This document shows, piece after piece, positions 39,618-51,800 of a stretch of 64,000 bases of DNA (within the stretch, counting starts at the first letter, position 1; each line of letters opens with the position of its first letter). The translations under genes were made by a program, and so were the position numbers. The stretch lies in NCBI GenBank assembly GCA_030272585.1, contig BSYQ01000013.1:1550001-1614000 (forward strand). The letters run 5' to 3'. The notes beneath the pieces were generated by a model. The model ran no database searches and was not told the DNA's origin. It saw only the letters and a list, made by a program, of their open reading frames with translations. This stretch comes from Bryopsis sp. KO-2023. Lineage: Eukaryota > Chlorophyta > Ulvophyceae > Bryopsidales > Bryopsidaceae.

Positions 39618-42297
39618 CTTTTATGTGTGTAAAGGGGGGGGGGGTCGTTTTTTTGTAAAAAATAGAAAAGGAAAAGAAAGAAAAAAAAACAGAATCACCA
39701 GATTTCTGGCTTTTGGAAGGTAATGTTAATTTTTCCTTGTAGGAAGAAAAAAAAAAGCACAAAATTTGGGAGAGGGGGGGGGGGTTCCGGGGAAGGGGAG
39801 GGTTCGTTTTTGTGTAAAATGTAGAAAAGGAAAAGAAAAAAAAACAGAATCACCAGATTTCTGGCTTCTGGATGATTTTTATCGCGCGTCCCTCTTCTTT
39901 TTTATTTTGACGTGTGTTTTTTTGCTTTTATTACGCAATACCTTTTAGTATCTGTTTCTTGGCATAATGTATCTATTTTGGGGTTTTTAAATCTAGCAAT
40001 TCAGTCAGTGGCCCAGGCATGACTTTTTGGCACCTGCACTCGATTGCGAAAAGGGCAAGCTTGGCTTCGGTCATAATATTTTCTCTTTTTATATATTTTT
40101 TTTTCCTTTTATACGTTACTTGCTCCAGCTGGAGAAATAAACATTGCAAGTCATCGATGGGGGAGGAATCACTGTAGACAGAAAAACAGGGGGGCAGTCC
40201 GGTTTTTCTATTAAAAGGGCAGTCGATCTCTGGTGATTTTTTTAAAAGGGCATTTCTCATGGACTTGCTTAGCCCAATGTGTTAGATTTTTTTTCTGTTG
40301 TTGAATTTAGTTTTTCCAACCTAATTCTGACCGAACTGAAATATAAATGTGAACTGGACATTTCATTTTTTAGTAGTACTGACTAGAGAAGGGGAAAAGA
40401 AAAAAAAAAAAGAATTGAGAATCGTCAAGCTATCGTCTTTTTTTTTTTAAAGCTCAAAAAGAGATGAAAAAAATTGAAAAAAAAAAAAAATTGCTGAAGA
40501 AAAGAAAAAAAATGCCGTACGTGTTTTCACTTTACCCCTGGGATATTTATTTTTTGATTTTAAAAAGATGTGCGATATATGTTATCTAGCAGCAATAATG
40601 GGTAAAAAGTTTTCAAGATCTCAAAAGATAAGGGGAAAAAAATGGAATTCATCTATCATCAGGGCAAATGGAAGGGAGGGGGGGGGGAATATTTATAAAA
40701 AAAAGGGGGAAAATCGGTGTATCATTCCATCGAAGTTCTTTTTTTCTCTTATATTTTTTTTTCGGCTGAAGCTCCTTTTATTGTCATCTTACTGGTTCTA
40801 TAATTAGTTTAATATGTTATTATGTCAGCTTGTTATATTTTGATTTGGTATATTTTTCCTCAAAGAAAAACGCTGGGTTGTAGATGTGCTCAAGGCAATT
40901 TTCGTTTTTTTTATTTGCCTCCTGAGAGACTTTTTTATCTTCTTCTGTGGATTAGAAATGGTTCGAAAGATCGGATGGTACTTTCTATTTTTTTTCATGG
41001 TTTTTTTGACAATGATTTTCAAGCCCCCCTTACCCATGAGCTGAGGTTCTGTTGCGTGGAGGGATTTTATTGCAATCGATGGAGAGAGAAAGGTCCAATG
41101 TACATTTGTTTTGTAAGCTTAAAAAAGCTTAAGCACTGAGTGCCCAAAAGGGTTGTTGAATATTTGAGGTGGATCTGGTTTTCTCAAGAAGTTTTTGTGA
41201 GAGGGTTTAGTCTGGCTTTCGGTTGGACATACTGGCATTGGAGAGGGGTGGGTTGTAATTTTTTTTCCTCTGGGGCATTAATTAAAAACCAGCAAGAAAC
41301 CAAACAAAACAAGACATACAAAATGAAAAAGGTTTTTGCCGATCCTTTTACACAACAATCCAAAGATATTGCATACTAAGCAACGGAAAGTGAATACTCA
41401 ATAAATCAACCAATCGATAATTGCAACCCACAGCAAAAGAGAGCCACCACCCTCCGTGAAGCTGGAATAGCCAGCTTCCTTACTGCTCATTCATCGCTGC
41501 AAAATGCTGCTGCTGCAATTATTGATCGACCGAGTGCAGCAAAATATTTTTTATGGTCCACATTAAAACCGTTCCTAGCAGCATACGTGTAATCTAAAAC
41601 TACTGTGTTCATGCAGAAAGAACACATTGTTGTGAGTTCATACAAAGCACGAAGGACACCTCAGCAAGTGGAGAAAAGTGGAGTTGTTTTCCCTAAAGCG
41701 GAAGCCACGAAAAACCGAGAAAGATGTCATCGGAATTACATTAACAGTTCACGACTGAATCAAGTTTGTGATATTATCTCCAAAGAAAGCTATGTGTGTG
41801 TGTGTAGGTTGGATCAGATTCAAGCTACTCGTTTTCTCCGATTTGTCTCGTTTTCAGGTTTACTGGCTTGGCCGGTGTGGCTTTAATTGATTTTTTTCAT
41901 AATTCACCAAAAGGTAGATGAGCTGAGATATTTCGAAAGTGTTTTTTATTTTCCGTAGAAATTGCTGTCTTTTTGAATTCACATTTCTTTAAAAAAAAAA
42001 AAGTATGGCCCGTGCTCACACCAAAAGCCCTTCAAACACCACAACCAAGAGTTCTGACTGTTCAAAGTGCACACCAACTATTCAACTGAGTTGCTGGTTT
42101 CCATAATATGCAAAACATAATTGACAGGAACGAAAGAAAAACTAAAATATATGGAATTTAACTGATCCGCCACTAGATAAATGTTTCTATCTCGGAAGTT
42201 CACCTCTACTTTACTATTTTTTTCGTAGGATATATTATTTGAACCCCAACATACACAAAGAATCAAAATCCAAGCAAACATTCTTTATTTTACAATT
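39618..42297. other. intergenic, A/T-rich
   Basis: Two near-identical about 60-bp segments (about 39650-39720 and 39810-39880, both with AGAATCACCAGATTTCTGGCTT) form a short direct repeat. Otherwise homopolymer runs dominate. Nothing else is supported. Confidence 0.45.
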
Positions 42298-42351
42298 CAA
42301 GCACAACACGAAAACAGAAAAAAAAAGTCAAAGGAATGAACATTATAGTTT

Positions 42352-42471
42352 AGGTGCATAACACCTCTTAAAAATAATGATTTAGAGCGATTGCATTCGC
42401 AAATGGCCCTCGGTATCCTTTAGTAAAAGGCGAAAGGGTAGCACGACAGCAGAACCATCTGCACCGCTTGT
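42352..42471 (-). ncRNA. U5 snRNA, right copy
   Basis: Identical by eye to the left copy across loop 1 (CGCCTTTTACTAAAGG), the Sm-like ATTATTTTTAAG and the 3' hairpin AGGTGTTATGCACCT. It lies downstream of the U1 copy on the same strand, with the same spacing. Confidence 0.87.
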
Positions 42472-42597
42472 ACCAAATTACTGGAAGTCTGATTACATGC
42501 AGCAAATATAATCAATTCCTGCTGATGTTTCTGGAAATGTTGGACTAAAAAAAAAAGAAAAGCCATCCAAGTGGCGGCTGTTCAATTTTTTTGTTTG

Positions 42598-42757
42598 GTG
42601 CCGAGGAGCGCAAGCGCTTTCTCAGCCTACCAAAAATAGTACCGTGGGAGCACCCCATAAGGGGTCCCTGCCTCAACCGATCCATTGGTGCCAAAAGATC
42701 AGAAGAGACAGACCGTTCCTCTGGGTGAGCAGGAACAAGCCCCGGTCAGGTAAGTAT
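42598..42757 (-). ncRNA. U1 snRNA, right copy
   Basis: Identical by eye to the left copy from ATACTTACCTG to the terminal stem. Like the left copy it is preceded by TGGAAAATC and a conserved GGACGCCCTCC block, which are candidates for snRNA promoter elements. Confidence 0.87.
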
Positions 42758-43730
42758 GATTTTCCATTGGAGGGCGTCCTTTGTTGAAGGAACTGGGGGC
42801 TTTTGTGCTTTTGAAGTTTTCGAGTCTCAGACCCGAGCTCGAGTCCCTTCGATTGACAGTTTTTAGAATTAGATGTTGCCCACAAACAATCAAATAAGGA
42901 TTACGAAAAGCCCAAACCAAGGCCAGAACGCTCTTTGGTGAGGCTTCTTTGTGTGTAATCATGATTTGATTTTGACGGAGGTGGGCGGACGATGGTGGGA
43001 CGAAAAACAGAGGGCACTCCTCCCCCATGGCCAGAAAGAGCAACACACCCAGACCAAAATTACCCTTTTCACACTTCTTATAACTCCTGCAATCAAACAA
43101 ACAAACAAAACACTTCTGGCTACTCGTGGATCTGGGCTCCACCACCAGCAGCACAATCTGCTGTGGGATCAGTTGTCAATAAGCCCTCTCTTCCATGATC
43201 CGAGTGTCGTCAAACCGAAGTGTTACTCCGTTCGCTGTAATTTGATGTTTATTTGTTCGCTGCTGTTCAACCCACGCAAGATCGGCGGGCCATGCAGAAA
43301 TCAATCAGCCGCCTTGCGCTGCGAAAGGACCCCAGACGCGAAGGTCGATCTAGAAGCCGCCGAACAAGGGACAAGACCTGCACTTTTCATTTGTAATATC
43401 CAATAACACGTCCCGAGGAGTTCCTCGTTTGATCCCTTCCTGTCTGCTTTATCTGGGTTCAAGGATGCGCGATATCATTTCCCGAAGCCACGGACAGGAG
43501 CTGGCCTCGTCACCAAATAAAGACGTAATTCCACGGCCTTCGCGAAGTCCCACTCGCAAGCAAGAAAACAAACAAACAGTTTTTCACCTAGGTGGCCTGT
43601 TGATGGTCGTAGCACTATGTTTTGCAGCCAGCGGCCGTGTCACGTGATCCTGCCGCAGTCAGGATTGAGTGAAGTGATTGTGGGGATGTGTCGAGGTGTT
43701 TGTGGACGACGATGGGTGGACTGCAACTGT

Positions 43731-44589
43731 AACGTCGCTCTTTTGGTATCTAGCTCTATTTATCGCTGAGCACCGGGCTCTCAACTGTCTCGAAAAGTGT
43801 TCGGGAAAGTGGCAATTGGTTCTAACCTGTGTGAAAAAATTCATTGAGTTGGAATCGACCAGGAAGAGAGTGACTCAGCAAGCTGACGATAACTAGAAAC
43901 CAACCATTAAACTGATTTTTTTTCGAGATTCACTTGGCTGCAGTCACCTCATTATACAGTGGTTTCAACAGCGAAAAAAAAAAAATAGAATCCGGAGGAG
44001 TGAGTCTATGTGAGTTCATCCTGGAAACGTAATTCTGGCGTTCTGACGGGTGGCTCCACTTCAGAAAGCGAATTGTTGGACTCAGCACTGGTACTTTTTT
44101 TCTCTTGTCTTTCTCATTTTCCATGAATTACAAACAAAACTCAAGCCGTACGATTATTCCATGACAGGGGTTGTGTTGCTTGTCATATATTTAATTTTTC
44201 ATTTTTTACAGAAAGCCTTCCCAACTAAGGTTAATGGATCAAATATCCCGGGAACCACCACAAACTTGACCATCTTCACTTTCCAGCTGAAACTCAGACT
44301 GCTGGAGCCCCAATGTCTGCCACCTAAATTTCGAAAACAGTAAAACACTTCGAATCTGGAAATGTTGAAACAGTAAAACAGCATGTGCAACTGGTTCTGA
44401 TGTTTTTATCCAAGATCATCCATTTTTTTTTTACAAGTACAAGTTTTTCACAACAGGAGCTGGAAAACTCCCGGCATCATACAGCGTATCCAAAAATTCC
44501 CAAAATTGATTGAAAAAACAACACCACAAAAAAAGAAACTCTGATTAGAAGCTTACAGCTTATTACTCAATTTTCCCTCAATCCATATC
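43731..44589. other. intergenic
   Basis: No exon or RNA gene supported. It lies between the snRNA repeat and the 3' end of the helical-repeat gene. Confidence 0.45.
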
Positions 44590-46408
44590 TTAAAAATAGA
44601 CACCCAACTGCCTGAACCCATACTCCAAGCTGTTCAAATCTTGTTCCGAAAATCTACGACGCCGTGCAGGTCGATCCGCTTCATTCTCCAGGGCTTTCAC
44701 GACCTTTTTACTGACACGAATACCTCCCTTCTCTGCCCTGAGCCCCAATCCATACACAGTGTTTGCCAAGCCTTGAGGGATGAACTGGTCAACCTTTCTG
44801 ACAATCTGAGTCTCGAGCAAATCGAACAGTGGCTGTCCCCCGGTGCCGAGCCTACCCAACGCCCATGTGATATTGGACACATGCTGCTCGCTGAAATCAT
44901 CCCCTCTTTGTAAGGCTTTCTGGACCGCATCGCAAACAGGTCCGAGGTCTTCTTGGTGCTGGACATTCGCACATCCATGCAGCAGGCATGACATATTGAT
45001 GGGCTCGCAAGTTGTTTTGGAGACCTCCCTTCCGAATTTCTTGACCATCAATGTCACGGCTTGCTTGACATGAGGAGGGGGGAAATGGAAGCTGGCATCC
45101 TCCACGGGGAAAAGCAGCCCCAGGCCATGAGTGATGCTCCCACAACCGCGCAAGTCCAGTTTATCCGGAAGGATGTTTTCCTTTCTGGCATGGGCAAGCA
45201 GGGAAGCGACGAAATCGAGACAAGTATCTGTGAAGAACCTCTCTGTCCTGTAATTCTCGTTGCTGTCACGATCTACCAACACCACATTTTTATCAAAAGC
45301 TGTTCCCCATGTTTAGTTTTTTGTCAGGACGCCCTCTGAAGAATGTGAAATGGATCTGGTTTGAGGCGAGGAGCATTCCAGATATTTCTGAGTGGAAAAT
45401 TTCTGGGAGCCAACTTGCAAAGGAGTGGTGGTATTAATTTATCGACCGCTCATGGAATCTCTTTTGTGTGGCTCCGTCCATTATTATCTTGTATAAAAAG
45501 AAAACTGTTCATTAAAGCTGAGTTGAAGTTAACTATTTCTTTCAAGATCCATTCATTTTTGCATTTTTACTAATCTTGTGGAATTAAGAACTTTGAAATT
45601 TAACATCCTTTTTCTTGATCTTGACGAGCTGTTCTTACATATACTATAGCAAACAAATGTTAACTTAATGATAATAACGGTAATGAACAACGTTGAGAGA
45701 TCCTGATTCTATGACAGACTGCTCACCAGCATGCTTCTTCAAGACATATTTCCCCCAAGACTCGTCTTTGGCGGGGTCGTTCACGTCCCGAGAGTCTCTA
45801 GCCATCATACCCAGAGAATTCACAGCCATGCTAACCCTCACCGCATCAAACTTTTCCAAAGCTTTGGGGTCGTTCATAATTCCATCGACCAAAAACAGCA
45901 GCAACATGTGATTCACATAGCCTCCCACTTTGCATCGGTTGAAAATCCGGAGCGACTCCGCCACAGGGACCTTTTTTTGCTTGATTGTCTGCCATGAGCA
46001 AGCATTCCATCGGTTTTTTACCACCTGCAATTCCTCTTTCCAGGCGTCATAGGCAGCGGAATCTGCTTTCCACCTCTTGTGTGCAGCCGATTCATCATCC
46101 CAAGGTTCCTCCCCTGGTGTTCTGGGCTTCTTTTTCCAGCATTCCATGGAGACATCGATCATTCTTTCGAATCTTGCACTGAGCCTGGGCCCACCCTTCT
46201 TTTTTTTCTTTTTCGGCTGTTTTTTGGTGCCTTTAGCGGAGGCGGTGGATTTGGCGCCTTGCGCACTTTTGGTGGCACCAGGGACATGCTGCTGGTCAAC
46301 GACAGGCTGGGTTATGGGAAGAGAGGTTGCAGGCAAAGGAGTTGCAGGCAGCAAAACAGCGGGGACCTCTGCTGCCACCTCATACATGCACACAGCCAGG
46401 CCTGTCAT
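44590..46408 (-). CDS. RAP/FAST-like helical-repeat protein, likely organellar RNA factor
   Basis: Exon A (46408-45727) begins MTGLAVCMYEVAAEVPAV, has a poly-Lys segment (KKQPKKKKKKGG) and Trp-rich charged helices, and ends KKHA before GTGAGC. Exon B (45299-44590) joins in phase and carries repeats of the type INMSCLLHGCANVQHQEDL and HVSNITWALGRLGTGGQPLF, then QGLANTVYGLGLRAEKG. It ends with FSEQDLNSLEYGFRQLGVYF. Such NxxWALxxLG-like repeats occur in FAST/RAP and octotricopeptide-type proteins that bind organellar RNA and are abundant in apicomplexan relatives. No RAP domain is visible. An upstream basic exon (46878-47079) may supply a targeting leader, but its phase does not fit clearly. Confidence 0.6.
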
Positions 46409-48877
46409 TCCACATCACAGCTGGCTATGAACACAGCCTCCAAATTCCCCAAAGAGAACTAACCTTGAAAGGATGGATCGACAGGAAAGAATCGTATCAC
46501 AAGCCTCAGACCAGTTTTCTTTTCTTTTTTTTCTTGAAACTGCCCGTTTCCTGACTCAGGTCAATGTTGTGGTCCCAATCAATGGATGCGTGTCTGTTAT
46601 CTTTTGTTTTGAGAGGATTCTGCCCTTCCCTCAATTCACAGCAGTTTTCCTGACCAGCATCGCATTCAATGCAAGATATTACAACTCTTTAATTCTGGAG
46701 AAAAGCCTGAGCAGCATTCCATTTCCACCATTTTCTCTCCTGGCTCGACGGTGGCACAGGACTGGGAAAATATTTGGAAACAGGGACCCCCCTCCTTAAA
46801 ACCCCAAGGCGGCCATTGCCAATCCTCAACGCTGGAAGCATTGTCTGATCAATGAGAGCCACCAGGAGAAATCACCTGAGCGAATTTGAAACCATTGCTG
46901 AAAATTGCTGCTCGACAGTGAGCTGCGACCGCGACGTCCCGTCGCAGGCATCTCGATCGATGCACTGTCGATTGCGGATTTCTAAGCGCCGCTTTCCGCA
47001 ATGCCAGTTTCTGCATGGCGAGACGCGATTCAAGTTTCCAGGGTCCGTGCCATTCGGTGAAAAGAACAGAAGCTGGCATGATATCGCCAATTCAGGAGCG
47101 CGCCGGGCCTACCATTGGCGTCACATCAGCATAAACTGAAACGTGTTTTCTCTCTTTTGCTTTTCAAAGAAAAACGTCCCAACCCCCCCACCCCTCCCAT
47201 ATCTTGCGCAACGCAGCGCCTGCCCGATCAATGGGCGCCGCGTCGGCTGGGTGCTAGCCGAGAGTTGGCATGGGTTGGCCGCCCTACCTTGGGCGCATCG
47301 ATCTTTTCCACGCGAATCTCTTCGATTCCGTTCCCTGCCCTCGAAAATTTTCCGAGCAAGCAGGTGCAATCGGGTGCAAGCTTATGTGTATGGCGTGGTT
47401 TGATTTCTTAAATCCAATGTTATGCTCTGTGGGTTCATAACTTCAGGACACGTTGACCTGGCTCCCTTGTTGAAAGGATTGATCCTTTGAAGCAGGTTAC
47501 AGGGGTTCACGAAGGTGAACAAGCTGCTGTTGGAAGTTTCAGTTTACTCAGTGCCATTACTAATGTGCATAAACACTCAAAACTGAGAAGAGGTCATGCG
47601 AAACAATTCTAGTTTCTTTCGTTTCCGCCCTTCCCTGAGAGAAATGGAGTCAATTAGCATAAAAAGACGAAGTTCTTTTTATCTGCTTGTGTGCCAAAAT
47701 GTGCCTATAGTTTGTTGATGGAGTTTTGTTGTTTGGTCTGGTTTGGGGATGCTGTTTTTTGTGAATTGTTAAGACAACTGTAATTGATTTTCCATGAGAA
47801 AAAAGCGAAACCCACGATGCGATAGGTGTGGACCACCAATTGGCAGTTGTCTGACATTTGGGGCTGGAGTGGGAGTCGAACCCACGACTTTCGCGATATG
47901 TCGAATGTTAATTCGATGAATGCGACGTTCTGACCAGACTGAACTACCCATCCCGTTCGATCCAAGACTTCGTTCAATATATACAAACACTGTATAAGAT
48001 CCACCACCACAGTGAAATTTGGTGTTTGTTTGTTCAAACATAAGATCCATCCATAGGATTGGTGGGAAAAGATCGTTTTTCCCTATTGATAAAAATTCAA
48101 TTTGGACCAATTGAAGTTAGTTCTTGTCGGATGTGGTGGTCTGACGGATGGATGCGACTGCTTTCCCAGAGATGCATCAGGAACCAACATCAACAATGGT
48201 GGCTAGATCAACATATTTGGGCCATCGATATGTTGCAAGACATATTACATGCATCAGCATCACAAACACTCTAGGCACCCCTTTCCCCCCAAAAAAACCC
48301 ACCCCTCCTTTTTCGATGTGCAAATCTGACCCTCTCTATCTATATATGAATTATCGTTCGAACATGTGCCGCATCAATTAAATCATCGAAAACTCGGAAA
48401 CTAAACTATCTTTCTGAGCGGATCCCCACTATTTTTTCAGCAAAACACACAAGAAAACATTTTTGTAGACTTATGTTCCTACATATATTTTACTGTGCAC
48501 GAAAGAAACGACCCTCCAATGCCCGGATAGATAATCTTGGATAATCATCCTTGACCCCAATGGTTGAGCCACTCACAATTCGCATTTCAGAACCCCCCCC
48601 CCCCCCCTTTTCATTTCACCACTCAACACTTTCCTCATCCGTAAATTACATCGATATTCGTTTCGTTTTTTTTCTCCCCCCCCCCTCCCACTGAAAAAAG
48701 AGAATCAATCCATCCCAAAATTTCTAAGCTTCAGTTCAGTTTTTTTTTTCTTTGATTTCATTCGTACCCCCACTCTCACCACCACGACAAATAAAGGCAA
48801 TTCCTTCTTATCTTTCCAGTTTTCCTGTTCTTTTTTTTTTCCCACAATATCAGTGCCCCTCATTTCTTGTTCGACCA
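46409..48877. other. intergenic apart from one tRNA-like unit
   Basis: The part 46850-47400 is GC-rich and promoter-like. The rest is A/T-rich with a poly(C) tract at about 48593-48607. Only the tRNA-like unit at 47861-47953 is supported. Confidence 0.45.
47861..47953 (-). tRNA. tRNA-like gene, anticodon not assigned (copy 3)
   Basis: Same architecture as the pair at 22.2-22.7 kb: acceptor GGATGGG, A box TAGTTCAGTCTGG, perfect B box GGTTCGACTCC and T stem GTGGG/CCCAC. The anticodon region is extended by a TCGAAT/ATTCGA hairpin. The 3' acceptor strand TCCAGCC has one mismatch. Flanks are unrelated to the other copies, and the internal hairpin differs in sequence but not in shape. It is therefore a dispersed family. 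Confidence 0.6.
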
Positions 48878-51800
48878 TCACTGGCCTCCCTGGGGTAGGG
48901 ATTTCTTGCTGTCCATCAAATAATCACAGAGAAACTGAATTGGATCCGCCGGTCTCGATGCGTTCAGAGCTTTCAGGCCATCCCTCAAAATCGGAGTCAC
49001 GGTGGAGTCCATGTATTCTCGCACATTGATTCGCTTTTCACCTTTTCTGGATTTTTCTGATTTTTCTTTTTTCGACTGTGGGGAAGCTGCGCTCGCCGGT
49101 ATGGAAAGGATCTTTTCTTTCTCCAGAGCAGCCCTCTTTTTGGACCGTAGGTCAGCGACCTGGGGGGGAGAAAATTTTGTACGAAATTATGACCTTATTT
49201 ATCAAATTAATTGATCAAACAAACTAATAACATATTTATTAACAAATACTCGAAAAATTTACTTTAATACAATTCATCTCGACTTTTAAGTTGCACATTT
49301 TGTCGGTCTCCGGATAGCAACATTTGAAAAGGGTGAAAGCTAAAGGAACAGAAAGACAGTGGATGCTTTGAAAAAAGAAAGTTGAAAAAAAGGCACTCCA
49401 GCTGGAAGCCATCCACCAACAAGCGATCAGTAATGCTCGGCACCTACCTCTTTGCGTGCGATTCGGCCACGTTGCACCGATTGGATTTGTACCGCTGCTC
49501 TCTCCTCCTTTGCTTTGGCTTTTCTCAATTCACTCACATTCTGTCGGGCCGATCTTCCTCTGTGAACAGCCTGGATCTTTTTGGCCGCCGCCTCCCTTTC
49601 CTGTTCGATTCTCAACCTGCTGGATTCCTCCCGGGTCTTCCGGATTTGCTCAACCTCCTTTCTTGCTTTCCGGCCTCGATGCACCGACTGAATCTTGGTT
49701 GCAGCAACCCCTTGCTTCGCTTTCTCCTCTTGCAATCGCGAACTCCTGAGTTGCTCCACCTCTTGTCTCGCCTTTCGCCCGCGCTGAGCGGATTGAATCC
49801 TGGTGGCTGCCAACTCTTGTTTTTCGTTCTCCAATCGCTTCGACGTTTTCAGCTGATCCACCTCTTTCCGAGCCTTCCGACCCCGCTGGACCGATTGAAT
49901 CTTCGTGGCGGCTGCACTCGATTTCTCATGCTCCACTTTCCTGGCCTCCTTCAAAGCACCCACCTCTTTTCTGGCCATCCGGCCCCTGTGCACAGACTGA
50001 ATCTTGGTTGCTGCAAATTCGGCCTTCTCTGATCCCTCGGAAACATCCACAGTTTCAGTTTCGGGGGCAGACCCAGATTCCACCACGCCCTCATCCACAA
50101 CCTCTACTGGATCAGCTTCGGTGGGTTCCACCACCACCTCTTCCGGCTTTTCAGCACTTTCTCCAGCATTGGCTTCCTGCGGCTGCTCACCACTCCCAGC
50201 CTCATTGCTTTCGACAGCAGGATCTACCTCAGCATCGGGCCCACTTGGCGCCTCTGCTTCCACAGTGGCTTCGATCTGATCACCTGATGAGTTTTCAGCA
50301 TCGGCGGCTTCGGTCGGCTTCTTCATTTCCCCCACTTTCTTCCGAGCCTGGCGGCCCCTCTGAACGGCCTGGATTCTCGTCGCAGCTGCCTGCCCAACCA
50401 TGTAAAAAGAGTGTGACAAGCACCACCACCCACAAGCATAAGGATTCAACCCCTCTTCATGCTACAGTCGATGTGGATCCAAGATGCGTCATTTGCCTAA
50501 CGTCCCAAAATGGAAAAACTAGCTGTTGCCCAATAATGATTGGGCAGCAAAAAGCAAACCCTGGCATAATTGAACTGTCACCACCTGCTTTGGGCATTAA
50601 AACATCTACCCTCACATGATCAATCACCTGTTCTTGTCTTTCTTGATCGGCTTCCGGCTCGACAGCCTGGCCAGGAGACCCCTCCGCTGCAATCTCCTCC
50701 ACATTACCCTCTGCTGCAACAGCTTCAGCTGTTGCCTCGTTCTCTGTGGTTTTCCCATCAGTGGGGACAACCTCACCATCAACGGCGGTGATCTCTGTTG
50801 GTTTTTCCCCCTCAGTTGTGGTCTCCTCGACTGGGGGCTGTTCAGCAACTGATTCTTCTGATGGTTTTTCCCCGTCGGCGACAGTATCCCCTGCTGGGGG
50901 CTGTTCAGCAACCGGTTCCTCTGACGGCTTTTCAGTGCTTGCCTCCACAGGGACCTCCTCAACTGCAAAACGATAAAATCATGTCAGAGGAACCGATGGC
51001 CTCGTCGTTGATCCGATCAAATCTGAACCCAGCCCGATTGTTTTTGATTTACAAACAAAAAAACACCCAGGGTGGTTTTCACTGGATCAAGAATCTGATC
51101 GGTCCTATATGCAGTACCTCCAGCAGGTGGTTCGGCACAGCTTTCTTCCACGACAGGTGCCTCCGCATCGACGGCAACTTCGCTCACTTCAGGGATTTCC
51201 TGAGCGGTTTCGGGGGTGGCTGCCTCAACCTCCTGTGTTTCAACCTGGGCTTCCTCGGGTTTCTCTGGAGGAGCTTCGGCTGGGGGTGCTTGAGCTTCGT
51301 TTTCCTCTACTGGGGATTCAACGTCGGCAGCGTCTGCAAACATATCAAATATTGAAGTCGAATGACACTTTTTTCCCCCCTACCTTTCAGAACCTTGCAC
51401 ACACACTTTTCCCTTTTTCCTTTCTGGAGAAAATTGAAAGGTAATATATAATAATAGATATGCCAATCGTTTCGATCTCAGGACTCAAATAAATCTGATA
51501 ACTGAATAATTGGCCCCTCAAATGCAACAGCAGGAGGAAGCGGGTGGAATTTGAACGCAGATACTAGAATCTAGATTCGTATTGTTGCAGCGGTGTGTCC
51601 ATATCACTCAATACAGTTCGACGGGCTAAATTTAAAGAGAAAACAAACCGGAAAAATAAACCAGAACAAATGATTGGTATGTCGATTCTGACAGCGCATC
51701 AACACAGCAGCCCTACAACAACGATACAGCCCACCACTTCCAACCAAACCAAAAAGTCAGGGTAAAAATAACATTCTTTACCTGCATTTTCAGCCACCGC

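Larger units (their letters stand above)
42298..43730 (-). repeat. 1.43-kb repeat, right copy (U1 and U5 genes), inverted
   Basis: Reverse-complement partner of 11599-13061, with gene order preserved. The flanks carry scattered substitutions and short indels relative to the left copy, for example near 43170, 43240 and 43400. An unassigned but well-kept block, about 43420-43545, pairs with about 11820-11945. Confidence 0.88.

Noticed and set aside
46878-47079. Possible leader exon of the helical-repeat gene
   Set aside because: It has a basic, leader-like reading and a GTGATT donor, but none of its frames joins exon A cleanly in phase without an in-frame stop near the acceptor.
51530-51620. 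tRNA-like tail on the minus strand (GTTCAAATTCC)
   Set aside because: The B-box-like word is present, but the T stem does not pair and no A box or acceptor match was found; it lies in an intron of the kinase-like gene.
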